DNA of 64,000 nucleotides from Candidatus Rubneribacter avistercoris (GTDB lineage Bacteria; Actinomycetota; Coriobacteriia; Coriobacteriales; Eggerthellaceae). A program made the position numbers and the translations under genes. The DNA lies in contig DXCU01000091.1 in assembly GCA_019115845.1 (NCBI GenBank), positions 1 through 64,000 of the forward strand. Direction: 5' to 3'. Position 1 is the stretch's first letter, and every line of letters starts with the position of its first letter. Under the pieces are notes generated by a model that did no database searches, was not told the origin of the DNA, and worked only from the letters and a program-made list of their open reading frames with translations. Below, in pieces: positions 16,592-23,640 of this stretch.

Positions 16592-18898
16592 ATGGAAAAC
16601 GAGAACCATGAACTGTTCGCAAGCTGCCTGGCCGGCCTTGAGCGGCCGCTGGCCGACGAGCTGAGGCGGCTTGGCTGCGCGCGAATCCGCCCGCTGGCCG
16701 GAGGCGTGTCCTTTTCCTGCGACGTCCGCAGGGCCCTCTCGGCGTGCCTGTGGTCGCGGCTGGCGTCGCGCATCACGTTGGTGGTGGGGCGCGTGAACGC
16801 CGCCGACGCCCCCCTTTTGTACGAGGGCGTGCGCCGCCTTTCTTGGGAGGAGGTGGTGGCTCGAGGGGCGAGCATCGCCGTGCAGGCCCATGGCACGAAC
16901 GCGGAGCTGCGCAACACCCGCTTTACGGCCCTCAAGGTGAAAGACGCCGTGTGCGACCGGCTGCGCGAGGCGCGCGGAAGCCGTCCGGACGTGAACGCCG
17001 CTGCGGCAGACGCCGCCATCGACGTGCGCGTGCGCGACGGGCGCGCCACGGTGTCGCTCGACTTGTCGGGCGCGTCGCTGTACCGGCGCAGCTACCTGGA
17101 CGAGGAGGACGGGCCGGACGCGGCGCTGGAATGCGGCCGGGCGGCGGGCCTGCTCGCCTTGGCGGGATGGGAGCGCATGGCGCGCGAGGGCGCGGCGTTC
17201 GTTGATCCGGCTTGCGGCGACGGGGCTTTGGCGATGGAGGCCGCCTTGGTGGCGTGCGACTTAGCTCCCGGCTTGGCGCGCGATGCGTGGGGCTTTGCGG
17301 GTTGGGCATGCGCGGACAAAGCGGCGTGGGAGGAGCTTCTGGCCGACGCGGATGCGCGGTTCGAGCGCGGCCTTGCGGACGCGACGGCGCCCGGAACGCT
17401 CGACGGCCCCTCGTCGGCGCCTCCCGATCCGGCTTACACGCGCTTCGGCGGGGCCTGCACCTCTTCCCCGGCCGTCGCCCGTGCCCGCGCCCGTGCCCGC
17501 CGCGCGGGGCTGCGGCAGGCCTTAAGCTTCGAGTTCGTTGACGCTCGGGAAATGGAGAGTCTGGTGGGGCGCTTGCGCGCGGCGAAAGGCGCGCCCACGC
17601 CCGAGGGAGGCGCGCGGGCGTGCCTGGTGGCGAGCGTCGAGGACCCCGACGCGCCTGCCGCCTCCGACGCTCGCGCGTTGGAACGGGCCGCCTCGTTTTC
17701 AGCCGCTGCGCGCGCCGCGTCGGGCGGTTCGCGGTTCGCGCTCGTCGGTTTCAAGGGCATGGAGGCGCGCTTCGGATGCGAGCCCGTCGTTCGCGCGCAG
17801 CTGGGCCGGGACCGGGTGGCGGCGGACGTTCTCGTGTTCGACCGGCCGCCCCGCCAAGCTGCGACGGTTATGGTGCCGGATACGGCGGGGGGCGCGCAGC
17901 GACGCGTGGAGGTGTTGGAGCCCAATTCGGAGCAGTTCGCCGCGCGGCTGCGCAAAAACGCCAAGGAACGGCGCAAATGGGCGAGCCGCGAAGGCGTTGG
18001 GTGCTACCGGGTCTACGACGCCGACCTGCCCGACTACGCCGTGGCCATAGACGTGTACACGGGGGCGGGGCAGGCTGCCGGCAACGTTTACCTGCACATC
18101 GCCGAGTACGCCCCGCCTGCGAGCATCGATGCCGGCAAGGCGCGTCGCCGCTTCGACGACGTGCTCGTGCTCGCGCCCGCGGTCATGGGGGTGCGTCCCG
18201 ACCACGTGTTCTCGAAGGTGCGCGAGCGCGACCGGGGCGGAAGCCAGTATCGCGATGCGGGAAGGAGGCCCTACGTCACGCACGTCGAGGAAGACGGGCT
18301 GCTGTTCGAGGTGGACCTTTCGGGACGCCTTGACACCGGGCTGTTCCTGGACCATCGCGTCACGCGCGAGCTTGTGGGATCCCTGGCCGCCGGCAAGAGC
18401 TTTTTGAACCTGTTCGGCTACACGGGGACCGCGACGGTGCATGCGGCTGCCGGCGGGGCGGCGCAGACCGTGACGGTGGACCTTTCCCAGACCTATCTGG
18501 ACTGGGCGGCCCGCAACATGGGGCAAAACGGGTTCGACGGGGCCGAGCACTCCTACGCCCGCGGCGACGTCATGCGCTGGATCACGGAGGCGCGCCGAGC
18601 CGGTCGCCGCTTCGACCTGGTGTTCGTTGATCCGCCCACGTTCTCCAACTCCAAAGCCATGGGGCGGCGCACCTGGGACGTGCAGCGCGACCACGTGGAG
18701 CTGCTCATAGGCGTGACGCGCCTTCTTGCCGACGGAGGGCAGGCGGTGTTCTCGTGCAACCTGCGTTCGTTCAAGCCCGATAAGGAGGCGCTCGCCAAGT
18801 ACGGCGTGACGTTGGAGGACATCACCGCGCAGACCATCCCGCACGATTTCGCGCGCACGCCGCGCATCCACAAATGCTACCTGGTGAGAAGGGCTTGA
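16592..18898 (+). CDS. RlmKL-type bifunctional 23S rRNA methyltransferase with a degenerate RlmL half
   Basis: The 768-aa protein has an N-terminal THUMP-like region (1-160), a first methyltransferase domain with a SAM loop (FVDPACGDGALAMEAA, about 210) and a C-terminal RlmK-like domain with FLNLFGYTGTATVHAA and FDLVFVDPPTFSNSK. RlmKL methylates 23S rRNA at G2445 (RlmL) and G2069 (RlmK). At the place where RlmL normally carries NPPY, this protein reads CLVASVEDPDAPAAS, and the usual SAM-adenine motif is also unrecognisable. The first half may therefore be inactive while RlmK is intact. ATG 16592 follows AAGGG. Confidence 0.85.
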   Translation: MENENHELFASCLAGLERPLADELRRLGCARIRPLAGGVSFSCDVRRALSACLWSRLASRITLVVGRVNAADAPLLYEGVRRLSWEEVVARGASIAVQAHGTNAELRNTRFTALKVKDAVCDRLREARGSRPDVNAAAADAAIDVRVRDGRATVSLDLSGASLYRRSYLDEEDGPDAALECGRAAGLLALAGWERMAREGAAFVDPACGDGALAMEAALVACDLAPGLARDAWGFAGWACADKAAWEELLADADARFERGLADATAPGTLDGPSSAPPDPAYTRFGGACTSSPAVARARARARRAGLRQALSFEFVDAREMESLVGRLRAAKGAPTPEGGARACLVASVEDPDAPAASDARALERAASFSAAARAASGGSRFALVGFKGMEARFGCEPVVRAQLGRDRVAADVLVFDRPPRQAATVMVPDTAGGAQRRVEVLEPNSEQFAARLRKNAKERRKWASREGVGCYRVYDADLPDYAVAIDVYTGAGQAAGNVYLHIAEYAPPASIDAGKARRRFDDVLVLAPAVMGVRPDHVFSKVRERDRGGSQYRDAGRRPYVTHVEEDGLLFEVDLSGRLDTGLFLDHRVTRELVGSLAAGKSFLNLFGYTGTATVHAAAGGAAQTVTVDLSQTYLDWAARNMGQNGFDGAEHSYARGDVMRWITEARRAGRRFDLVFVDPPTFSNSKAMGRRTWDVQRDHVELLIGVTRLLADGGQAVFSCNLRSFKPDKEALAKYGVTLEDITAQTIPHDFARTPRIHKCYLVRRA

Positions 18899-18941
18899 CG
18901 GGGCGTGCGCGTGGTTTCTAGCGGAATTTGGAGAGTTCGCT

Positions 18942-18947
18942 TATGAT
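18942..18947 (+). promoter_or_regulatory. -10 candidate for the small membrane protein
   Basis: TATGAT followed by GG, about 50 nt before the ATG. No -35 is recognised. Confidence 0.35.
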
Positions 18948-18998
18948 GGACGCGGACATGGGCGCGTTTTCAAGGCGCGAGAGGAAGGAAGGGGAAGG

Positions 18999-19346
18999 AT
19001 GGCTTCCATCATTGCGGATGCCGCTAACACGGTGATCGTTTCCGTTGTTCTCGTTGTGGCGGGGGCGTTTCTGTTCCGGGGCGACGAAAGGTGCTTCCGC
19101 TTCGTTCCCGGTGGCAGGAGGTTCCTCGACGGCGGTCCCGACGAGGGCGCGCGCCGGAAGGCCGTGCGTTGGGCGGCGCTTGCTCTGTGGTCCGCGGCCG
19201 CCCTGATGGTATCCGCCTTCGCGATGTCGATGGCGCCGGACGGGCCCGTGCGCAGGGCGCTCCTCGCGCTTGCCGTCGTGTTCCTTATAGGGTTTATAGC
19301 CTTCGCCGCGCTGCAGGCGAAGGAGTGCAAGTCCATGCTCGGCTGA
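18999..19346 (+). CDS. Small hypothetical membrane protein
   Basis: The 115-aa protein has an N-terminal hydrophobic helix (TVIVSVVLVVAGAFLF), a charged middle and two further hydrophobic helices (AALALWSAAALMVSAFAMSM and LLALAVVFLIGFIAFAAL), so three transmembrane segments are likely. GAAGGAAGGGGAAGG precedes the ATG. I do not recognise the family with confidence; it has a general resemblance to DUF3784-type proteins. It is monocistronic between the rRNA methyltransferase and the tRNA cluster. Confidence 0.6.
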   Translation: MASIIADAANTVIVSVVLVVAGAFLFRGDERCFRFVPGGRRFLDGGPDEGARRKAVRWAALALWSAAALMVSAFAMSMAPDGPVRRALLALAVVFLIGFIAFAALQAKECKSMLG

Positions 19347-19465
19347 AGGCCGGGCCAGCGGAGGAAGCGGGGCCGGGTTGCCCGGCAGGCGATGGCGCGC
19401 CGGGTTGGCGGGCGCTCCTGTGGAGCCTCCTGTGGAGCCGACGTGAAGCTGTGGCAAATTGCCTC

Positions 19466-19494
19466 TTGCGCGAAGCGTCGGGTACCGCTAGAAT
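19466..19494 (+). promoter_or_regulatory. tRNA-Val promoter
   Basis: TTGCGC at 19466-19471, a 17-nt spacer and TAGAAT at 19489-19494. This is one of the few complete two-hexamer promoters readable here. Confidence 0.7.
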
Positions 19495-19521
19495 GTTCAA
19501 ACGTTGCAAGCGCAACGAACC

Positions 19522-19596
19522 GGTCGCTTGGCTCAGCGGGAGAGCATCGCCTTCACACGGCGGGGGTCACAGGTTCAAATCCTGTAGCGACCACCA
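19522..19596 (+). tRNA. tRNA-Val (CAC)
   Basis: A full cloverleaf can be drawn: acceptor GGTCGCT/AGCGACC, D stem GCTC/GAGC, anticodon loop TTCACAC (anticodon CAC), T arm ACAGG-TTCAAAT-CCTGT, discriminator A and encoded CCA. It is 75 nt long. Confidence 0.95.
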
Positions 19597-19605
19597 CGAA
19601 CTCGA

Positions 19606-19632
19606 AAGCCCCCGGAGATCGGGGGCTTTTTT
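19606..19632 (+). terminator. Rho-independent terminator between the two tRNAs
   Basis: AAGCCCCC / GGGGGCTT stem with a 7-nt loop, followed by TTTT. It sits only 3 nt before the next tRNA, so that tRNA may depend on read-through. Confidence 0.8.
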
Positions 19633-19635
19633 CAA

Positions 19636-19710
19636 GGGCCTATAGCTCAATGGCGGAGCAGGGGACTCATAATCCCTTGGTTGCAGGTTCGAGTCCTGCT
19701 GGGCCCACCA
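19636..19710 (+). tRNA. tRNA with CAT anticodon, probably tRNA-Ile2
   Basis: Cloverleaf with acceptor GGGCCTA/TGGGCCC, anticodon arm GGGGA-CTCATAA-TCCCT, T arm GCAGG-TTCGAGT-CCTGC, and encoded CCA. It lacks the initiator feature of three G-C pairs next to the anticodon loop, so it is not tRNA-fMet. The segment after the anticodon stem (TTGG then TTGCAGG) resembles lysidine-modified Ile2 tRNAs, but elongator Met is not excluded. Confidence 0.85.
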
Positions 19711-19718
19711 AAAACCTC

Positions 19719-19750
19719 AACGGCCGCATCCCCTCGGGGTGCGGCCGTTT
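19719..19750 (+). terminator. Terminator after the CAT tRNA
   Basis: 10-bp stem AACGGCCGCA/TGCGGCCGTT with additional CCC/GGG pairing toward the loop, followed by TTT. It may also serve the convergent DUF6125-like gene. Confidence 0.75.
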
Positions 19751-19763
19751 CGCGTCTTCGCGG

Positions 19764-20279
19764 TCACGCTTGCAGGGTGAAGCGCCAGGAGCAGTTGCAG
19801 GTGGCGTCCGTCACCTCGGGAAAGCAGCTCAAGCACTCGCATCGTATGCGCTCGTCGATGCCGCGCGCGAACTCGCGATGCTCCACGATGCCGACGCGTT
19901 TGCACGGGTGGAATCCCATGCCCTTGCGCTCGCGCGCGTTCTGCACGCGGCAGTCTGTGATGCGGTAGACAAGCGCACCGTCCTCGTCGAAGAAAAGCTC
20001 GTCGGCGTTGGCTGCCGACTGGCAGCGCAAGGGCAGCGCGCGGGCAAGGCCCTCGAGTCCCGGACGCTCTTCCAGACCGAGGAAGCTTTTGATGCGCCGC
20101 GCCTCGCTTTTGCTGAAGCGCCGCCACGCCTCCACGTCGTGGTGCATGGCGGCGTCCATGCCGTCGTCTTGCTCAAGCGATTGAAACCAGGTGCCGTCGA
20201 GGGCGATGAGGTTTTTGGCGTAGATGACGAGCAGCTCCTGCAGATCGTCGCGGGAAAGCGCGCGCAAGGCGTCGTTCAT
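19764..20279 (-). CDS. DUF6125-like protein
   Basis: The 171-aa cytoplasmic protein starts MNDALRALSRDDLQELLVIYAKNLIALDG and has a conserved-looking WFQSLEQ..GMDAAM and EARRIKSFLGL core. Its C-terminal half is Cys-rich (RITDCRVQ, FHPCKRVG, CECLSCFPEV, CNCSW), which suggests metal binding. The pattern matches my memory of DUF6125 proteins of anaerobes; function is unknown. I trimmed the start to the ATG preceded by AAAGGA. It is divergent from trpS. Confidence 0.7.
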   Translation of the reverse strand: MNDALRALSRDDLQELLVIYAKNLIALDGTWFQSLEQDDGMDAAMHHDVEAWRRFSKSEARRIKSFLGLEERPGLEGLARALPLRCQSAANADELFFDEDGALVYRITDCRVQNARERKGMGFHPCKRVGIVEHREFARGIDERIRCECLSCFPEVTDATCNCSWRFTLQA

Positions 20280-20350
20280 GTCCGTCCTTTCGTCTAAGGC
20301 GCGCTGTCCGCCGGGCCCTCCGGCGGTTGGCGGGCGGCCCGGCAGGCAAC

Positions 20351-20372
20351 GTGAATGGTCCGTGAATGGTCC
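20351..20372. repeat. Two tandem 11-bp direct repeats at the DUF6125 transcription start
   Basis: GTGAATGGTCC occurs twice in immediate succession. On the minus strand the pair begins about 6 nt after a TATACT -10, exactly where transcription should start, so an operator role is possible. Confidence 0.6.
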
Positions 20373-20377
20373 TTGCC

Positions 20378-20383
20378 AGTATA
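20378..20383 (-). promoter_or_regulatory. -10 element for the DUF6125-like gene
   Basis: The minus strand reads GGGCTATACTGG, matching the recurrent -10 element. The leader is about 90 nt. Confidence 0.5.
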
Positions 20384-20420
20384 GCCCTTGCGGACGCCCC
20401 CGCGCACCGTCCAAAACCGC

Positions 20421-20426
20421 TATACT
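20421..20426 (+). promoter_or_regulatory. -10 element for trpS
   Basis: CCGCTATACTG, about 47 nt before the trpS ATG. The leader is too short for a T-box. Confidence 0.55.
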
Positions 20427-20473
20427 GTTGCGTTGCCGACCGATCGCGCACGACCAAGGATGGAGAGTTTTCC

Positions 20474-21520
20474 ATGAGCACCGACAGCTTTGAAGCCAGC
20501 AAGAAGCGCAGCGACGAGATTCGCGCCGACCTTTCCGTCCACCCCGAGAACTACACCATGCTCACGGGCGACCGCCCGACGGGCCGTTTGCACCTGGGCC
20601 ACTACTTCGGCACCATCCGCGAGCGCGTCGCGCTGCAGGATGCGGGCGTTGCCTCGCGCATCATCATCGCGGATTACCAGGTGATCACCGACCGCGACAC
20701 CACCGAGCACATCCAGGACAACGTGTACAACATGGTGGTGGACTACCTGGCCTGCGGCATCGATCCCGAGAGGACCGTCATCTTCACGCATTCGGCCGTG
20801 CCGGCCTTGAACCAGCTCATGCTGCCGTTTTTGTCGCTCGTCACCGAGTCCGAGCTTCTGCGCAACCCCACGGTGAAGTCGGAGATGGACGCGTCGGGTC
20901 ACGCGCTCACGGGGCTTCTGCTCACCTATCCCGTGCACCAGGCCTGCGACATCCTGTTCTGCAAGGGCAACATCGTGCCGGTGGGCAAAGACCAGCTGCC
21001 GCACATCGAGCAGACGCGCAACATCGCCCGCCGCTTCAACGAGCGCTACGGGCGCGTGTTCCCAGAGCCTGAGGGCCTGCTCAACGACGCCGTGGAGATA
21101 CCCGGCCTCGACGGGCGCAAGATGTCGAAGAGCTACGGCAACGCCATCAGCCTGTCTTTGACCGAGGCGGAGACGGCCAAGCTCATCAAGAAGTCCAAGA
21201 CCGACTCCGAGCGCCTCATCACCTTCGACAAGGAGAACCGCCCCGGCGTGTCGGCGCTTCTGACCACGGCGGCGCTGTGCACGGGCCGCGCGGAGGCCGA
21301 CATCGCCGCCGAGATAGGCGATGCGGGCGCGGGCGCGCTCAAGAAGCACGTGACGGAAAGCGTCAACGGCTTTCTTGCGCCCATCCGCGAGCGCCGCGAG
21401 CGCCTTGCGCAGGACCGCGACTACATCTGGGACGTGCTGCATGAGGGGAACCGCCGCGCCAACGAGATGGCCGAGGCCACGCTTGGCGAGGTGCGCGAGG
21501 CCATGCGCATGGTGTACTAG
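20474..21520 (+). CDS. trpS: Tryptophan--tRNA ligase
   Basis: The 348-aa class-I aminoacyl-tRNA synthetase has a HIGH-like segment (TGRLHLGHYFG, about 36-46), TrpRS signatures (NQLMLPFLSLVTESELLRNP, TYPVHQACDILFCKGNIVPVGKDQLPHIE) and KMSKS (RKMSKSYGN, about 215). It charges tRNA-Trp in the cytoplasm. ATG 20474 was chosen over the upstream GTG because AAGGATGGAGAG precedes it and the N-terminus is then family-like. tRNA-Asn follows, with its own promoter. Confidence 0.95.
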   Translation: MSTDSFEASKKRSDEIRADLSVHPENYTMLTGDRPTGRLHLGHYFGTIRERVALQDAGVASRIIIADYQVITDRDTTEHIQDNVYNMVVDYLACGIDPERTVIFTHSAVPALNQLMLPFLSLVTESELLRNPTVKSEMDASGHALTGLLLTYPVHQACDILFCKGNIVPVGKDQLPHIEQTRNIARRFNERYGRVFPEPEGLLNDAVEIPGLDGRKMSKSYGNAISLSLTEAETAKLIKKSKTDSERLITFDKENRPGVSALLTTAALCTGRAEADIAAEIGDAGAGALKKHVTESVNGFLAPIRERRERLAQDRDYIWDVLHEGNRRANEMAEATLGEVREAMRMVY

Positions 21521-21539
21521 AAAAAGCTGAAATTCGGCC

Positions 21540-21567
21540 TTGCGCATCGCCTCTGTTCCGGTATAAT
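21540..21567 (+). promoter_or_regulatory. tRNA-Asn promoter
   Basis: TTGCGC at 21540-21545, 16-nt spacer and TATAAT at 21562-21567, 29 nt before the mature tRNA. Confidence 0.7.
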
Positions 21568-21596
21568 GCATTCCTGCGCGTGAAAGCGCAGCGTAT

Positions 21597-21671
21597 TCCT
21601 CGGTAGCTCAACGGCAGAGCATCCGGCTGTTAACCGGAGGGTTGTAGGTTCGAATCCTACCCGAGGAGCCA
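21597..21671 (+). tRNA. tRNA-Asn (GTT)
   Basis: Complete cloverleaf: acceptor TCCTCGG/CCGAGGA, anticodon arm TCCGG-CTGTTAA-CCGGA (anticodon GTT), T arm GTAGG-TTCGAAT-CCTAC, discriminator G and encoded CCA. Confidence 0.96.
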
Positions 21672-21682
21672 TAGAACATCAG

Positions 21683-21712
21683 ATCAGTCTCCGTTTCCGG
21701 GGGCTGATTTTC
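21683..21712 (+). terminator. Terminator after tRNA-Asn
   Basis: ATCAGTCTCCG pairs with CGGGGGCTGAT through 9-11 pairs including G-T wobbles, then TTTCATTTT. Confidence 0.7.
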
Positions 21713-21823
21713 ATTTTGGGCTCCTCTTCGCGGTTTGGCTCGGCGTTTGGGGGTCTTGCCTTGCCGGCCTTGGCGCGCCGGGCAACGCAGCGGGGTTGAG
21801 GGTGGAAACGAAAGGGGGTCGCC

Positions 21824-22849
21824 ATGCGCGATGTGACGTTGGGGAGCACGGGCATCACCGTGCCGCAGAACGGGTTCGGGGCGTTGCCGCTGCAGCGCGT
21901 CGGCGAGGACGAGGCCGTGGCGCTTCTGCGCGAGGCGTTCGCAGGGGGCATGCGCTACTTCGACACGGCGCGAGCCTACTCCAACAGCGAGCACCGCGTG
22001 GGGCTGGCTTTCGAGGGCATGCGCGAGGAGGTGGTCATCGCCACCAAAACCATGGGCCGCACCCCCGAGGCGTTCTGGGCCGACCTCGAGGAGTCGCTGG
22101 CCGAGCTTCGCACAGACTGCATCGACGTCCATCAGTTCCACTGCGTCGACCAGGTTTACGCGCCCGGCGACGGCACGGGCATGTACGAGTGCATGCTGGA
22201 GGCGAAGGAGCAGGGCAAGATCCGCCACATCGGCGTGACGGCCCACAAGATAGAGGTGGCTTTCGACTGCGTGCGCAGCGGGCTGTACGAGGTGCTCCAG
22301 TTCCCGCTGAGCTATCTGTCGGGCGCCCGCGAAGAGGAGCTTGTCGAGGAGTGTCGCCGGGCGAACGTGGGATTCGTGGCCATGAAGGGGCTTGCGGGCG
22401 GCCTCATCACCGACAGCCGCGCGGCCATGGCGTTCATGGCCCAGTTCGACAACGTGCTGCCCATCTGGGGCATTCAGCGGAAAGACGAGCTTGCGGAATG
22501 GCTTTCGTACATGGGCGGCGCGCCTTCTATGGACGAGGGGCTGCGCGCGTTCGTCGAGCGCGAGCGCGCAGAGCTGGCGGGCGATTTCTGCCGCGGGTGC
22601 GGCTACTGCATGCCATGCCCGCAGGGCATCGTCATCAACCAGTGCGCGCGCATGGCGCTCATGCTGCGGCGCGCGCCTTCGGATGCCTGGCTTACCGAGC
22701 GGTGGCGGCGGGCCATGGAGGACACGGAGCGCTGCACTGAATGCCGCGCCTGCACGCAGAGGTGCCCCTACGGGCTGGACGTCCCCGCGCTGCTGAGGAA
22801 GAACCGCGAGGACTACCGGCGCGTCCTCGCCGCCGGGGGCGCGGCCTGA
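21824..22849 (+). CDS. Aldo/keto reductase with C-terminal ferredoxin-like [4Fe-4S] module
   Basis: The 341-aa protein has an N-terminal AKR barrel with the Asp and Tyr of the tetrad (YFDTARAYSNSE), Lys (VIATKTMG) and a His region (DVHQFHCVD). A C-terminal iron-sulfur tail has CRGCGYCMPCPQG (about 256) and CTECRACTQRCPYG (about 304). Such fused AKRs are common in anaerobes and are thought to use ferredoxin-type electrons or NAD(P)H. The start at ATG 21824 follows GAAAGGGGG. The adjacent convergent MerR regulator may respond to aldehydes or electrophiles. Confidence 0.9.
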   Translation: MRDVTLGSTGITVPQNGFGALPLQRVGEDEAVALLREAFAGGMRYFDTARAYSNSEHRVGLAFEGMREEVVIATKTMGRTPEAFWADLEESLAELRTDCIDVHQFHCVDQVYAPGDGTGMYECMLEAKEQGKIRHIGVTAHKIEVAFDCVRSGLYEVLQFPLSYLSGAREEELVEECRRANVGFVAMKGLAGGLITDSRAAMAFMAQFDNVLPIWGIQRKDELAEWLSYMGGAPSMDEGLRAFVERERAELAGDFCRGCGYCMPCPQGIVINQCARMALMLRRAPSDAWLTERWRRAMEDTERCTECRACTQRCPYGLDVPALLRKNREDYRRVLAAGGAA

Positions 22850-22945
22850 CCGCGGACCGGCCCTGCGGCTGGGCGCGGGGCGCCGGGACGGGGAGGGGGT
22901 GGGCCTTGTCGGCCCTGCGGTTGGAAGGCCGGCGCCGGATCGGGC

Positions 22946-23329
22946 CTAGTCCTCACCTTGCAGCTTCCGCTCGGCCGAGCGGATGGCGTCCTCGTAGTTC
23001 TCTATCTTGTAGTTGAGGCGGTCGAGGCCCGCCTGCATCTCCTCGATGCGCGCCCGCGCCAAATCGCGCTGCTCCTCCAGGATGGCTTTGCGGGCCTCCA
23101 GCGTGGCGTCGCCTTCCTCGAGCAGCGACATGTACTCGATGAGGGCCTCGATGGACACGTGCGCCCCGCGCATGCACTTCACGAACTCCACGCGCGCGCA
23201 GTCCTGCTCGCTGTAGTCGCGCACGCCGCTTTCGTTGCGCGCGACGCCGGGCAGAAGGCCGATGCGCTCGTAGTAGCGCAGGGTGTCGGCCGAAAGCCCG
23301 TAGAGCTTGCTCACTTCCGCTATCTTCAT
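22946..23329 (-). CDS. MerR-family transcriptional regulator
   Basis: The 127-aa protein has an N-terminal winged HTH ([27 protein letters not shown]) and a long dimerisation helix (about 75-115). It lacks the metal-binding Cys set of MerR/ZntR and resembles the AdhR/YyaN branch, which responds to electrophiles. GAGGAGG precedes the ATG, which trims 19 residues from the ORF. Its own promoter has the over-long 19-bp spacer with a palindrome that defines MerR-controlled promoters. Confidence 0.92.
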   Translation of the reverse strand: MKIAEVSKLYGLSADTLRYYERIGLLPGVARNESGVRDYSEQDCARVEFVKCMRGAHVSIEALIEYMSLLEEGDATLEARKAILEEQRDLARARIEEMQAGLDRLNYKIENYEDAIRSAERKLQGED

Positions 23330-23355
23330 GTGCGCCTCCTCGTTATCATGTGCGC

Positions 23356-23386
23356 ATTGAACCACATGGAGTGCGCTCCAAGTCAA
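23356..23386 (-). promoter_or_regulatory. MerR-type operator/promoter with 19-bp spacer
   Basis: On the minus strand, TTGACT is followed by 19 nt and TTCAAT. The spacer contains TGGAGCGCACTCCA, an inverted repeat with 5-bp arms. A 19-bp spacer that must be untwisted is the hallmark of MerR activation, and the promoter drives merR itself. Confidence 0.8.
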
Positions 23387-23564
23387 GCGGTTTTAGCGGG
23401 GGAGGGCGCACGGTTCAGGGTTCGGGCGCGGCGGGGCGTGCGCGGCCGGGGATCTTGGGGCTTAGCGTCGCGGCAAGGCTCGCGGCCTTCGGACGCGCAC
23501 GCCGTGGGCGGTGTAGGTGCTCTGATGACGGCGCGCCGACTCTTCCGCAGGCGGGTTCTTCTGC

Positions 23565-23570
23565 TATCAT
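23565..23570 (+). promoter_or_regulatory. -10 candidate for the ABC-F gene
   Basis: TGCTATCAT, about 70 nt before the ATG at 23641. Confidence 0.4.
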
Positions 23571-23640
23571 AAGCAAATTGCGCGCGATACGGCGCGCACC
23601 ACGCAGACACGCACGGACAAGCAGAAAGCGCGCACGCACC

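Larger units (their letters stand above)
23330..23640. other. MerR / ABC-F divergent intergenic region
   Basis: 311 bases with no supported gene. It contains the MerR-type autoregulated promoter at 23356-23386 and the ABC-F -10 at 23565. I saw nothing else structured between them. Confidence 0.6.

Noticed and set aside
20384-20473. Possible T-box or leader attenuator before trpS
   Set aside because: The leader from the -10 to the ATG is under 50 nt, too short for a T-box, and has no Trp-rich leader peptide.
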